Shown piece after piece: positions 22,191 through 36,100 of a stretch of 64,000 bases of DNA. The notes below the pieces were generated by a model. That model was given only the letters and a program-made list of their open reading frames with translations. It did not search any database and was not told where the DNA came from. The first letter of the stretch is position 1. The number at the start of each line of letters is the position of its first letter. Source of the DNA: Spirodela intermedia (lineage: Eukaryota > Streptophyta > Magnoliopsida > Alismatales > Araceae). The stretch is taken from NCBI GenBank assembly GCA_902729315.2, contig LR746268.1, forward strand, positions 527,001-591,000, in the 5' to 3' direction. Both the position numbers and the translations under genes were made by a program.

Positions 22191-25040
22191 AAGGTGACAC
22201 ACATACATTAGAGGCAGACGAAGTTATGTTAGTAAGCATGTATCTTATATCAAATGCCAAATTTTGGTAGTGGACACAAATGGAAGACTAAACTAAACCC
22301 ATTGATGCTAAGGAGATAGTTATTATACAATAAATTACATAAATTTAAAATTTATAAAATTAAAAATATTATCTTTTAGATATATATATATAAATATTTT
22401 GAAATAAATCTATTAATTATAATTCAATAAAAGTTCTAAAGATAGTGTCAATTTTTTAAGTTGATCATAAGGATATAATATAATATTAGATAATATTTAA
22501 GAATTTTTATAAATAATATGATTTCTTATAAATTTTAAGGTAAGAAATTAAAATAAAATATTTTAAAATTCACAAAAAAAAGAGTGTAGATGTTAAGATG
22601 ATGTCAATATCTTGAGGAACATGATTCAAGTGGAAATAGATTTTTGTTTGATGATTTTTATGTAAGTGGTTACAAATAAATTCATGGGTCAAATTAAAAT
22701 TTGTAAAAGTCAGAAGAATCATAATTAAATTAAAAATATTTTTGTAAGTTGAAATCATGTAAAGTATTATTAAATGAGGTAAAAATTAAGTTGAAAGTAG
22801 AAAAGATAGTTCGTTTCACAACAGCAATCACCAAAATTCTATGTATTCGAAAAAAATATTATGTAATGTCCACAACCTTGAAAGATTTTTTTGGACGCAG
22901 ACAACATAAGCAATCTTTAGATCTTCTTATGATGTTTAAAAATTAACAAAGTTAGTTGTTGAATCATCTTTGCTAACTATTACTTGAGAAAACATAAAAA
23001 TAATTTGACGACTCTTCAACAATTGTCACCCAATAGAAATTAGCTGGATGAAGGTGAGGTGTATCTTAAAGAGTTTCACCTTTAGGTCCACACAGTAATA
23101 AGAGACTCTTTATCATATTTGGTATACTCTCAAAAGGTGATGACTCATCTCTCTTGACGGATTATTTTTTTTATGATGATAATTTGTTCATCAATCAATT
23201 AAAGATAATTTATTTGATGAATTTATGATCTTTTTATCTAGAATTATTTAATAATTTTAGTAGTGATATTTCACGAATTATGTTAATAAGATTTTCATCG
23301 ATGATTAAATAATTCTAGTAACTTAATCTTTCATTGATAATTTATAAAAAAATTACAATTTAATTAAATAAAAATATGAGTTTTGACTTTAGTAAGATTA
23401 GAACTTGTGCTAGTCATTCACTTACATGAAAGAGTAAAATAAGTATTTGAATACCCTTATAAAATAACATTATCATAATATATTGTTGTTATAAATAAGG
23501 GGTATTATAAGTATTAAAATTCTCAAAAACATTCCAAAAAAAGTGTGATCATTGATTTAATACCACATCAATTATACATTGAATATTGAGATGAATATAT
23601 AATAATATAAAATTTAAAAATTAATAAATATTTTTCTCAAAGTGTGTAAAACTACTATTTACCCACACCCAATTGACCACTGATTACATAGAAAGAAAGT
23701 GACTCACACATAGCTTCAATTAGTCCATCCTTAGCTACTCAAGTCCTTGCTTGCAACTCCACCCAATTTCAATTTTGACCCGCTTGCGAGCCTAATTGGT
23801 CGACATGTTTTTTTTTATTTTTAATCTTTTTATTTATTTTTCTTCTTTTATCTCAAACATAAAATCACATAATTAACTAAAAATTCATATTAATCAACTA
23901 AAAATTAATTTTCACAATTCAACATAAATATAAATCTATTTATCATGAATTAAAATATTATTAGTTAATTATTAACTCATGATAATAAAGATTTATCATT
24001 CTCCATGAAAAGTATGAGTGACTACAAGTGACTACAAGAGAGTATAATAGAGATGAGAAAATTTTATTGGGCCATTTTAGATGGTTACATTTTTTTATAA
24101 AAACAATCAACATCTATTAATATTCTAATTTATTTTTTTATTCTTGTTTTGATTTCTCATAAAAATAAGATGCTTTGAAAAAAAAAGATTAATTCATTTC
24201 TTGATAGCCATTTCTTTAATCAATGAATACACAAAGATTGAATAGATGTAAAAGTTGGGGATATAGATAAAAGAGCCATTCATAATTTTATCTTAAGAAG
24301 GGCGACTCTAAAATTGAAGCTTTGAATCATGATTAGATTACAATTTAATGTGACTATCAAAATTGGGGATAAAATGAAGAGTATGAGGCTTTGCCAGAAC
24401 ACTTTACTACAATTACACCACTCACAATAACTAGACCCTTTCTTTCATTTTTAATCTCCATTCAAGTTCTTTTACTCCCTCCTACCACCAGCCTTATAAC
24501 ATAAACATTGAAAGCACAGAAAAAAAACTCATCAAGAACATCCATCAATGACTACTCAACCACTTCCATGAGGATCAAGAAGAAATCCAAGTTTCAAGTA
24601 TTCCTAGGTTTTCTTATGAGAGATGAGAGGAAGAACATATCTATGGGCATCTGCTAGGCCCCAAGCAGTCTGCTACCCCACACATTAATGTAGTTCCAAC
24701 AATACTACTCAGAGGGGGGACGACTTGAGGAGTTTATCAGTTCTATCAGGTCGGGTCATTTATGCATAATTTGACCTATCAATCAACCAAAGGTATGAGA
24801 ATCCAGTGTTCTTAACAGGGCATATTATTCTAGATGCTAAGCCTAATTATTGTTTTCCAAATTCAATACAAATATCAAGATTCCCCACAGATCCTGATTG
24901 GGCGCATGAAAAAACCCTCATAAAATCTAGTGCAGATTAACAAAAAAATCACAAAACATAACATGACCCTGCATGACCTTCCGATGATCATAGTTTTGGG
25001 AATGAAGCCTCTCTCAGTATTGAGGAGGAAGGTGGCGTCC
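22191..25040. other. AT-rich intergenic stretch
   Basis: No exon, RNA gene or clear transposon ends are seen. Homology to the GAD gene stops at about 22,190. From about 24,310 the sequence resembles the flanks at 38,390 and at position 1, so the duplicated channel unit begins there. Confidence 0.6.
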
Positions 25041-28000
25041 TTAAGGATCCCTATCTTGGCTGAGGGCCTTGAGTTTGTGCATGCGCCGCCACCTCTGGTT
25101 CCTCCAAACGATCTGGATGTGTTTTGCTGCTTTGGTTCTCCAATACGTTGAATCATACCTGTTTGATGGTGGCAGTGGTGGAATATAGAAAGTCAAACGA
25201 AAGACAACCATAATTAGATGATGGTGCAATTTAGCAAGTCAAATGTGAGACAATCATAAGTAAACGATGGTGGAATAAAAAATTCAAAACATAGCTAAAT
25301 CATGATTATACTCATGATCATGATAGCAACACAATTCGAAGGTAAATGTCATCAATTGGCTTGCATTTGGGGTGTGATTATGTAATTATGAACCTCTTCT
25401 TCTTCTACTACGAGAATTGGTAAACCAGAATTTGGGGTCTGATCATCATCTCACCATCTTAAAGCCTTCAATCAATAAACCACCTGGGGGTAAATAAACA
25501 GAGGTGGAGATAGAGATGGAGAGAGAGAGGTCCCTAAGGCTATGAGTTTGCTTTCGTCACTGTTGTGTTGAAAAATAACGATCTGCTATGAGCACTCCAT
25601 CACTGGCCCACCTAGGCTAGAGATGTATCAGTATAAATAAATATGATATATAAGCAAAATTTACACAGTAGCAGGCATTTATTGCCACAAGATGTATAGG
25701 CAAGTAGTTGGGGATGCCCAGGTGCTGGTGGTCAGGGGATTGCAGTCATCTAATAGCCAAAATGGAAAACTACTGAGAAGCGGACTACAGATAACCCATT
25801 AAGATCTAGTCTAGAAAAAAAAATTAAATGGTGGGATCAATGAAGAAGCGTAGCCTGGCAATGTGCAAGCTCACATGGTCAACGGTCTGGCGCGGATCAT
25901 CTACCAGGCCATTCAATGTTGCAAACTTAGTCTTGGAATGCTACTAAACAAGAATATGATTTTGTATGGAGAGTTCATATATGAAGGGGAAGAGATAGGA
26001 TTTGAATCACCTGATGGCTGCTTGAATACGTGGGTTCCGCAAGAACCATTCAAAGTTTATGGTGGCATCCTCCAGATCGGATGATTCAAGTATGAAGGTT
26101 TCAACCATGGTGAGGCACCTGACGTCCCTGTTGGAGAATAGTCTCTGCATGGGGCCTTGGATTTTATCCCTATCTGGGAAGAAAGAAGAAGCAATCATTC
26201 AGGCAAATTAATCAACTTCTAGAAAAATAACAGATTCTGTCTTTTAGAAATTATGACAGCAAGGGGAAGACTATGACAATCGAGAGCATCTCACCACTGC
26301 AATTTCACATGTGCACCAGTATACCATATTATCCAAGAATGTGATGAAGAAAGCCAAGATTGACCAGATTAGAAAGCCCACCTTTATTTACAGAGAAATT
26401 TTCAAGATGCCAACTGAGGAGTTCTTCGCCACAGACATCACCCTCACGCAGAAGGGATGGTATTCCCTCGGACCCAATACTCTCCAATTTTCCTTTCGCT
26501 ATGAACACCATCTTGTCGATTAGCCCATCTTTCTTTTGAACATAGCTGTTGGCCGTGTATAGTTCTCGTCTCAATTTTCCACGAAAAACATCTAGCATGG
26601 GTTTATCCATTAGGCTAAATATCCTAACCTGCAAGCCAGGTGAAATTAGCTCCCCGAGCAAGGAAAAAAAATACAAAGTCGAAAAACAGGAGTTTACAAG
26701 GAACATCATGTAACTGGTGTTTTTTATAACATGGTGAAGAGATACACATTTTCAGCTTGCTGAAATGGTGTATTCTAGTTTTGGTTGATGATTCTTCATG
26801 TTTCGTAAAGTGGGTGCAGAGAAGCCGATGATATAGCTCGACTCTCATAAACCCAACCGCTTTCTCGAAAAGGGAATGCACAAGGAGGTATCCAAATGCT
26901 AATAAACTAAATAAATCATTCTCATTGGAGCTTACTTTCTCTAGAAATTTAAAACGATGGCGTCGGATATCACACTGCAGATTCTCTGGCAAACTCTTCA
27001 GGAGCTCCTCTTCATGTACAGCACAAGCAGCAGCCCAACTATCTGTCTCAGCTTCCTTTACTTTACTATATTATCATGCAGTCAAAGGAGAACGGGTTAT
27101 AAAAAAAAGAAAAACAAAAGAAGGATGCATAAATTCCCTGCATGACTGATATCTAAATAAAGAGCATAATAATATATATATATATATATATATATATTAA
27201 GGCGGCATGTCACTATTATATAAACCGTCAAGTAAAAAGAAAAACGAACAAATGCAGACCACAAAGAAAAGAGGAACCCCAAGGGCAGCTCAAGTCACAC
27301 TATTATTGTGCTTTAAAGATTTCACTTCACTATCATACAAGATATACAAATTGGTTCTTACAGAGCACATATAGGAAACAGTCACGAAAAAAATAAAGTT
27401 CACTTCAAAGTTTCTTTATTATCTATGCATTAAGAACCAGACAGCCTTCACACTTCATAGCCAGAGCCTCCCCTTCCATGGCTGCTCTACCAAACGAAGT
27501 TACTTATGCACCTTATCATTCAGAAATGCCATACCAATTTAGGCATAGAATCAACAGTCAAACTAAAATCTTACTGTTTTCACGCGCCAGAAAATAGAGA
27601 ATCATGGGTGAATTTTAAGACAATAGAGCTTGTTGCGCTGTACCTCTTCAAACTTTTAGGCAACTGGAGACGGGACATCAATTTTTTAACATCACGCCGT
27701 CTTAGTCGCATCTCTCGTCTCCTACAACAAACAAATTACGTTGTCAGTCATATACAACTGTCACCTGACAGAAAATTATCCCCAAAGTAATGTCGCAGTA
27801 ATCAAATGCAAATCATCGACTGTTCATTGCACGATACAAGAAACAAACCTGCTACAGAAAGTGACCAAAGTATGCCTGTCTCAAGGTATTTATTTCATGA
27901 TCCAGCGCTTGGCTGAGTCGCTCAAATCCCCAGAGAACTGGAGAATTCTGGAAACTAAATTCTACCAGGATGTTCACTTGTGATTCTGGGTAACTAATGC

Positions 28001-31000
28001 ACAGATAAAGCGAACAACAAGATCACAACTAGACTTATTACGTCGACGTGCTTCCAAGTCAAACAATACTAGCCATGTGTCAGGAAAATATAAACTAGCA
28101 AAGGCCGCCACCTAGTTTTTACATTTCTACACGTGGTCTTCTTTATTCTCTCCTTTACTTACGTGGACGTCTATAAAGGCTTCAGCTCTCATACATTCCA
28201 TAAATCCCCACGTCATTTTTCAATATTTTCTGTCCCCTCTCTATTCATAGGGATCTTGGGACGTTTAGGCTTTATTTTTCCTTATGGAAGAGGATACACA
28301 TTAAGTTCCTTAAGTTCTTTGGGAGCCACCATGGTGGCCAGCTGATGACCCATACAGAGACTGCAAATGGTCTTGGGAGGTTACCGCTGAGTGTCTCTTT
28401 GTAGGGCCACATTGGTAGCCCCATTCAGAACACCCAGTGGCCTAGCAGGTTCATCACTGGCGGTTCTTCTGTGGGAGGCACAGAATACAGACAACTTCCG
28501 CATCATAGGTCATATCAAGAATCATAGCATTTTCTGGCAACAAAATATAGACAACGACTATTGCACTTGGATGGCTCATAGAATGCTATTTTTTCTAAAA
28601 TAGAAGAAAATTATTCCAAATTTCTTCGCATTAAAAGCATAATAATTGATCGTCTGATTAGAAGAAAGCTGAGAGTTGAGCGAAAAAGAAACTTATTGTC
28701 AAATATTGACTTCCTGCTCGACATTGCTGGAAAATATTCAAACATAGCCATATTTCTTTGCAGATAAGTTGCAGGATAGAAGGTAGAAACAGATAATTTG
28801 TTCACCTCTTTCCTAGTGATTGGAGGGAATTTTGTATATTTCCGATGAGTAGGGCAAAAAGCAATAGTCCAACCCCGATGATGCCCATTGTAAACAAGAC
28901 TTCCCAGGTATAAAAGCTAGGATCTTGGTTTCCAGCGAGGGTACTGATTTGCTGCAGTAAAGCATCAAACAATAATGTGAGCAAGCGGTTACATGCGATA
29001 TTAATAAATAATGAAGAAAAAAATCGAGGGTCAGGATTAAGATAAGCAGACCTAAACGTTGTTAAGACTGACATCTAGAACGACGAAATGTACATATGTG
29101 GATAATCTTGTAAACGAGAAGACACAAAACAAAAGCCTTTTTCAGATAAAGGTCCAGTGAACCAGGTACCTGAGATTAATATTTTCTAACAGCTTCCAGA
29201 AAAGCATACTGACCTGATTCCTAATGTAATTTATATTTATGTGTATTTCTATTTCATAGTTAAATTAATCACTATTTAACCGTATTTAAGAAAGACATCA
29301 AAAAGTTTTACAGGTACACACGCTCCTCTATGAAATCCTCCACTAAGTCGTTTTTAAATTTATATGCTGTTTCTTTAGCTTGGTAGTTTGGAGGATAACT
29401 TCTTGATGTGAGTCAAATAAGCGTTCCAATCTTCCAATAAAACTAGGATGTGTCCTGTCTCATCAGACTGGCTAACGTGTCCTGTCTCATCAAATGAATG
29501 ATACCACTCCAAAAGAACCGAGTTTTCCACCATGTCTGAACTAGTGATGGCTCATTATAAAGAACTGGCGTCTGAGCTAGGCCCCGAAACTCAAACCAGG
29601 ACTAGAAATCTAGTCTCCAAAATTCTTAGACCAGGACAGAACAGACGAATGCCCCATCAAATCAGTCTTGCACCCAACTAACTCACTCAACGGTACATGA
29701 CAGATGATGGGAGCAAACAATTGAATGGATGACAGTCTAAAGAACTGTTCCCTGAAAAAACAAAATTCATTGCTGCAACAGTTTACCTTTATAGAAATAA
29801 CTTGTTTGTTCGCTCTGTCAAGATGGCCTTCAAAACTTGCACTCCACTTCTTATGCTCACATTGTTTTGACGAGAGAGAGAGAGAGAGCTCCCGAATTAA
29901 TGAACAGGACAAAGCTAGAGAGAGTTGGGGATTGACTCCCATGTTTACACGGCATTGACTGAATTCTTTTCAACATCCATCAACGTACACGCCAATGACC
30001 ACATTATAAGAATCACATTGACCACATGAACCAGCAATAGAAAGACGCAAGTCCAAACACTCTAGCTGGTATATGTTACAGAGACAGGATTAGAGTAAAA
30101 AGACGCTCCTCCAAAATCACCACAATGGTAACTCAACTTCTATTGCAACACTTAGCTATCTGCTGGCACTATTTCAATTTCTGTTCTGAGGTTAGAACAT
30201 CACTCTTCACTATCCTCGTCCTCATCTTATATATTCACTGACTATATGTCTCATTAAATGAATTGCTATATGAGACCAGAGAGGACTAGGAGAGAACGGG
30301 AAAAAATGAATGAATTGTAATGCTCGCCCCCTGGGGGATTACAGAGCCCTTTACATAGCCTTAACAGTAAACAGACTAAAGAAAGCGAATCTGTATAAAA
30401 AGAAAGCAACAACATAAAAATACATTTGGATCTTAAGTGTAGGATACAACTATACTCAAATAAAAAAAAATTGGGAAACAAATATTTCAAGGAAACAAAG
30501 AGCTGCTCAACACAGTGAATGGTAAATTTTCATTCTATCCCATATCTCATGGGATATCCTTCTTGAACATAGTATGGATAATAACTCATGTTGAACTCTC
30601 TAGGATTAGTTTTCCTTTCTATCTATTTCTTTTCACTGTATTTTCGTCCTTCTCTATCATTCCCTATGTTAAGTGGATCCATTAGACTGTTAACAGATCC
30701 ACTTAAAGACTAATGTACTGGGCATGGCCCATTAACTCATGTAACCTGTATTTAAGCGGGAAACCAAGATAATTGATGTAAGATTTTGAGATTGCAGAAA
30801 TTCTGCTCCAAAAACAGGTGACTGATTCATCTTCCTGGAAGGGGAGGATCGTGAAGATCGAATCCTTTCATTCTCCAAGTTGCAAGAATCTCAATCAAGA
30901 TCAATGCTCAACGACTCACAGAGTGCAAGATAAAAGAAAGCATATACTATGGAAAATGAGAGGGTAAATGAGTACCTGGAATCCCCAAAATAATGAATAA

Positions 31001-34000
31001 ATGCATCGGTCGATGACGTGACGTTGTTTTGCGATCTCAGGAGCAAGCTTAAAAATGCCATACTCGAAAGTGCCATTCTTAGAAAAACAAGATGAAGCAT
31101 TGCCATTCTGTTTCCAGCTTTCCCACTCAGGATATTGAGTAAAACTATGATATTTTGGCCCATGTCCACAATCCAAGAACACTTTACAGTTTGTTATTTT
31201 AGAAGTAGAGCAGGCATCTCGTAAACAGTGACTTACCCGCTGCAGGCCAGAAGAAAAAAGAAAATTTTAAATGAGTAGTATGCTCCAGGTATGGTGTGGT
31301 TATAAAGCATAAATGACCCCATACATATACAAAGGATCTCAGATAATTATGAGGAACTATGACTTAATGACGTGCATATGTATTTTTGTGATCATAACAA
31401 AACCGTGCAAAAAACTGGGGGTGCCAATTAAATGCACAAGATGGATGTGCAAAAACTAGCTACTCCTGTGTTCTATAAATGTCACACTAAATACCGGCAT
31501 CATCACCGTTTAGTCAAGTAACTCAACAATAACTTGTTTGACATCACGATCATCATCAAGCCATGCTCCATTATTCAGTTGCCAGTAAGAATTTTGGTAA
31601 TTTAGAATATTCAATATTTGAAAAGTAAATTTAGTAGTGAAAGAAAAAAAATGTGGATAAGCTTTTGATGTGTTAACTGTCTGTGCCACGTTCAGCATGC
31701 AAGGGTTCATCATCCACCTTGATAAACTCAGAAAATAGCCCAATCAAAAACATAGTGGATCACCATATCAATTCCATGTCAAATGAATCACCTCATCCAT
31801 TGCCAGTATCCACATCGTTCAGGCCCATCAGTTTCTTTTTTCAAATGTCAAAGTCTTTCACATGTTAATTTCCAGCATTCAACAGTTCAACCAACAAGCT
31901 AATAGAGGTTTTTTATCTTTTTTCTAAATATGGGATTACCAAGCTCCCATTATATTTGAGAAAATTGTTTTCACCTGACTTTTTAACACGAAGTATTATT
32001 CTTGCCCGCTTGCAGCCCAACATAATAAACCCAAGGCGTTTGACAGCATCTATCTCTACCTCCTGACCCTCTATAAAACTCACATCTGACCGCATTCCCA
32101 AATCCTCAATATTAAAAGCCGTTTTCGTGAGACATGTAATACACTCCTCAAGAGCCACATGACCTAAATGAGCCCTGGATCAGATTCATCTCCTCTCCTA
32201 TTCATCTTGACCCAACTTTTATCTTAAATCCTGACTTGGGTTGCCCCCCTCCTCTGGGAGACAGCATGAAGGCGAATTCCATTACGATACCATAGAAGAA
32301 ATGCACATATACTAAGTTAGTTCCTACCACAAACATGTTTCTCAACAAAAATTCTTCTCCTCTTTTATGAGTGATTTTCTATTTTGGGAGCTATGAACCA
32401 AAATGCAGAATTATACCTCAATTGAAATATGATTTAAGTGCAGATCATCTCAATTCAAGTACACAGACACGAGTCCAGACAAGTCCACATTTTACAATCT
32501 CAACTCCACCGAAGAATCTTTACAAAATAAATCAACAGGATTTGGCATGAAGAACAGCAAAGTCCTTTTCATGAACAAGTACAGATCAAGCACAGCCTAA
32601 ATAATTTTCAGGATTTAGACTACAACCAAACAATATCCTCAGGATCCATGTCAAAAATTACAGATTTACCACTTGTAAAGCCAACCATTCACAGTCATAA
32701 ATTTGAAGTCAAAAGAACAGGACGGAATGTGAAACCAAGTTCAACAAAGGAATGTTTCAAGGGAAATAACACTACGAATAGCCATAAAAGCAGCTAAAGT
32801 AGCTATTATCATTGTTACATACCTGGAAGCCAAAGAGGTACCAGCATGAGCCCACAACATGTCCAGCTAATACATACATTATAATATTGACAGCAAAACT
32901 TGACCAAACAGATTCAAAGATGAATCTACTTGAAGGCCCTCTAGCAATAACATCATAAAGTTTCATGATCCTGGGTACATTTTGAAGAAGAACTGTGGCC
33001 CACAACAGATGTTTGGCAGAATTAGCAGCTAGTAGTCCAACGTACGCTGGTATAACCACAAATACGATGACCTTCATGAAGAAAAAAAATCACACTTTTC
33101 TATGGTTAAATTTGAACTGGTCTACTTGCAAAAATACAAAGCATCTATCTACTTGCTCCATTGTAACTTCATTATGTCCTCTTCTACAACTCCATCCATC
33201 CTGTGGCGATGAGATCTGCCCATATAACCTTTGGACATAAAATTCTCTCTAAAGCAGGAAAAAAAAACTTCAACTCCATTGCCTCATGGGAAAACATAAA
33301 GAAACTAATGGTTAGAGGCATCATTAGATAAGACTTAGTGGATAAATTATAAATAAATCCAAAAAACAACAAAAAAAAGTGAAGGAAAAAATTGTGAACG
33401 AAATCCAAAAAAACATTATAACTAAATTTTTAGATAATTGAGGACGAAAATAATACCTGGGGAAGTGGTAGAATAACAAAAAAATCAAGGAACAAGTGGC
33501 CACGAAAAGAATGCTTAGCAGCTTTCTTCTTTTCAACAATGAAGTCCTTAGTTCCAAATCTCGATTTGAGAGCTATATAGGCCAGCCTGAACTGCAACCA
33601 ACATTTCAGCAATACGTCATCCATGGGCCCGTGAAGAACTTTAGTTACAACAGTGAATTGTGATGAGTATAGCATCAAAACTTAATCAATCAAATAAATT
33701 AATCAGGAAGACCATTATCTTTTGAACTTTTCTGTCATTTGAGCTACAACTCTAAACATGAATGAGGTCCTTTTTACCAACATGCTAATGCAAATTTTTT
33801 CGATGAAAGATCATAGAAGCTTCTTGATCACATATCGCAGATCAAAAAAACTCTATTCTTGATATCAACCAAATTCCAGAGAAAAAAAATTACATCAGGA
33901 GAATACCAGTTTCTGAAGTGAATAAAAATAAAAGAGAATGATTATCAAATTTAAACATGCATCAACAACTGCATATTAAAATAAAACTTCAAAACGTCGG

Positions 34001-35836
34001 ACTTCTAAATTATCATAGGGTCCCCCTGAGAATCCTTTCTAGAGCCTGTTGAATTATTTTTAAGGATTCCCTCAACAACTTGCTGTTCTGATGATACAGA
34101 CTACAGCATGAAATGCATTGACTTCCAGATAAAGGATTGAAAAAATGTCTAGAGTAGATAATAAGTCAGAAAAAAATCAGACCGAAAAAGTGCCTCAGCT
34201 TACCTGAATAAGAATCTGTAGCAGGTAGACAATATCTGTCACAGTTCTAACAGCTGAAATTCCTATAGCAAAAGTCCAATTAAAGAAAAAGCACTTATAA
34301 TCCTGTTAAAATACAAAAAAGGTCAGAAAGTAAGGTAATATCCCAGAGAAACTGAGGAAGAAAATACATAGAAGTGTTAACTCATCAATCACAAGAATGA
34401 TTAATAATGACAAGCAATCGGCTAAGTACCAAGACATTATCATTTCTTAGTAGTTAGAGAGGAAATCAGAAATCCGGAAAACTGGAAAGGAACATCAGTC
34501 CAGACTATGTTGAAGAAGCACATAATAGGAATAAGCAGGCTCTCAGAATCAGTGATATAAATCTGAGTTTTATGATACTCAGTACAACCACATCAAAATA
34601 TTAAGCAGGAACTCTAAAAGTTACTAGATCAATTTTCACAGAAAAAGGAAGAGACTTCCTTGTTAGATCAAAAGTCAGTAAGGATAAGAGAGCACACCTG
34701 ACCAGCATTGGTTTTAAAAAAGAGAAAAGATGTACTACGAAACTAATAAGAGACAATGATATTAGGGCCATGTGTGGGAAAGAACGTATATAGAGGAGTC
34801 TGGCTCCTAGTTGGTCAGTTTCCTATTTTGTTAGATAGTTTCCTCATTTTCTTGGCCCTTGTACTTGTATATAACAAGCAGGCATCTATGATGTGAATAA
34901 TAAGCAGAGATTTATTCTCACTATTTATCCTCTTGGGGTCTGCGTCACTCTATCATTTTTGGCATGGTACCAAAGCCAGGTTCGTAGTAGCTGGCTTTTA
35001 GAGAATCCGGGGTTTGCCTCCTGCCTTTTGCCACAGCCTAGTCAAGGGCCACTTTGTTCATGCAACCATAGGGGGACAAGAACCGATGACGGAATCAAAG
35101 GCAGCAATGGGTACTGCCGCATGAATACCAGGTTTGTGCCTCTTTCGCATTGGATGTGAGAGAGCATCCTAGGGGTTGTTGCCGGAGCATTTCAGGGTTC
35201 CATGAGAATACAGGATTGGAATACAGGAGAAATGTAGGAAGGCTAGAGGTCACCTAAACCAGAGGGGAGTTCTGGTGCTGGAAGTAAGGATGCCAATGAA
35301 AAATGGACGGCATAGATTATGAAACACTTCAGGCTATTAGCCCATATTAAGAGTGGACATGAATGATTAGGGCAAACACTCATGAAGCAGGAAGAGGTAT
35401 GAAAATGCTTTGACGAATGAAGATTTTTTTTTTTTTTTTTTACCTGATTCACAGAGAGTGTGAAGAAGAACAATGGGTCGATGAAGAAGCCCGCAAGGCA
35501 AGATATCACGAAGAACGTCTTCCAATAATGGACGAACTCCTTTTCTGATTTCCTCGTCCGCCCTGTAGCATCCGCGTGAATCTTGTCATGATTTCGACCG
35601 TAACACAGGAAACGGGATCTCTTTAAATCGATACACAGAAAAAGGAGCTGACTCTCAATTAAAGGTTGGGAACGTTCATTACGCTGAGAACTAGATTCTA
35701 CGTCCCCCGTCGATGCATTTGAGCTCACACGTCGCCTCATAGGGGAGACCGCCGGTGCTCCATATTCCCCCGGGGAGATGGTGCAGTAGGGAACATTGCC
35801 CGTTGCCGGCTGCCCCGGGTTCAGCAGATGATCCAT
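25041..35836 (-). CDS. CNGC19/20-like cyclic nucleotide-gated channel, copy 2, intact frame
   Basis: Group IV plant CNGC, a plasma-membrane Ca2+-permeable cation channel. Exons (minus): 35444-35836, 34204-34302, 33457-33591, 32823-33071, 30976-31239, 28806-28951, 27644-27721, 26936-27065, 26382-26628, 26011-26173, 25041-25158. All are GT-AG and in phase, totalling 2,022 bp or 673 codons; Arabidopsis CNGC19 and CNGC20 are somewhat longer. The ATG at 35836 is fixed by an in-frame TAA just upstream. S1 is in exon 1 (ending FFFTLSVNQ), S4-S5 in exon 4 (GHVVGSCWYLFGFQ), the pore is STLAGNQ, the nucleotide-binding cassette reads GDVCGEELLSW, and the IQ motif is HIQIVWRNQRWRR. Several residues usual in this group differ (ALKSRFGTKD in exon 3, ETDSWAAACAVHEEE in exon 8), which suggests relaxed constraint. 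Expression is unknown. Confidence 0.85.
27174..27200. repeat. (TA)n microsatellite in CNGC copy 2
   Basis: About 12 AT units in the intron between exons 8 and 7. The matching tract in copy 1 (2,994-3,015) is two bases shorter, one of few differences in this region. Confidence 0.85.
31500..32215 (-). pseudogene. Unidentified coding-like remnant in intron 4 of CNGC copy 2
   Basis: On the minus strand an open 81-codon stretch (31913-32158) reads FNIEDLGMRSDVSFIEGQE and LGFIMLGCKRARIILRVKK. Further on, broken frames give QNSYWQLNNGAWLDDD. Copy 3 has the same remnant at about 46,320-47,010 with different damage, and copy 1 keeps only its edges near 7,800-7,960. It looks like a fragment of an unrelated gene captured before the duplications. 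I cannot name the parent. Confidence 0.45.
34773..34980 (+). mobile_element. Solo-like LTR remnant of the old copia in CNGC copy 2
   Basis: tgtgggaaag at 34773 to ttggca at 34964, followed by the degenerate primer site tggtaccaaagccagg. It is the orthologous insertion to 11341 in copy 1, without the nested 366-bp insert. The internal region is almost completely deleted. Confidence 0.65.
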
Positions 35837-36100
35837 CTCCGAGTCTTGACCGCCGCCTTAATCCGCCAACCCGCCGCAGCCGCCCTCCAGCGCCGCAACT
35901 GCGTTGGATTTGCCGCCGGCGGGATCAACGACGGCGGCGTCGAAGTGGCAAAGATCGACGCTTCTTAGAAAATGGTGGGGGAAGACATGAGCCCCGTGGA
36001 GGCTACTGGCTGCCTGGGTGGCAAGGATGGAGCTGAGGATAGGGAGGGGGAGGGAGCTGAGGAACAATGCAGACCACAAAGAATGCCAGGTGGAAACCTA
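35837..36100. other. 5' flank of CNGC copy 2, ending at a rearrangement
   Basis: GC-rich flank similar to copy 1 (14,908-15,330) as far as about 36,060. Beyond that, homology switches to intron 6 of a channel gene, so the original upstream sequence, including any GAD copy, has been lost. Confidence 0.5.

Noticed and set aside
22191-25040. Possible transposon in the AT-rich spacer
   Set aside because: I found no terminal repeats, target duplications or coding remnants that I could support.
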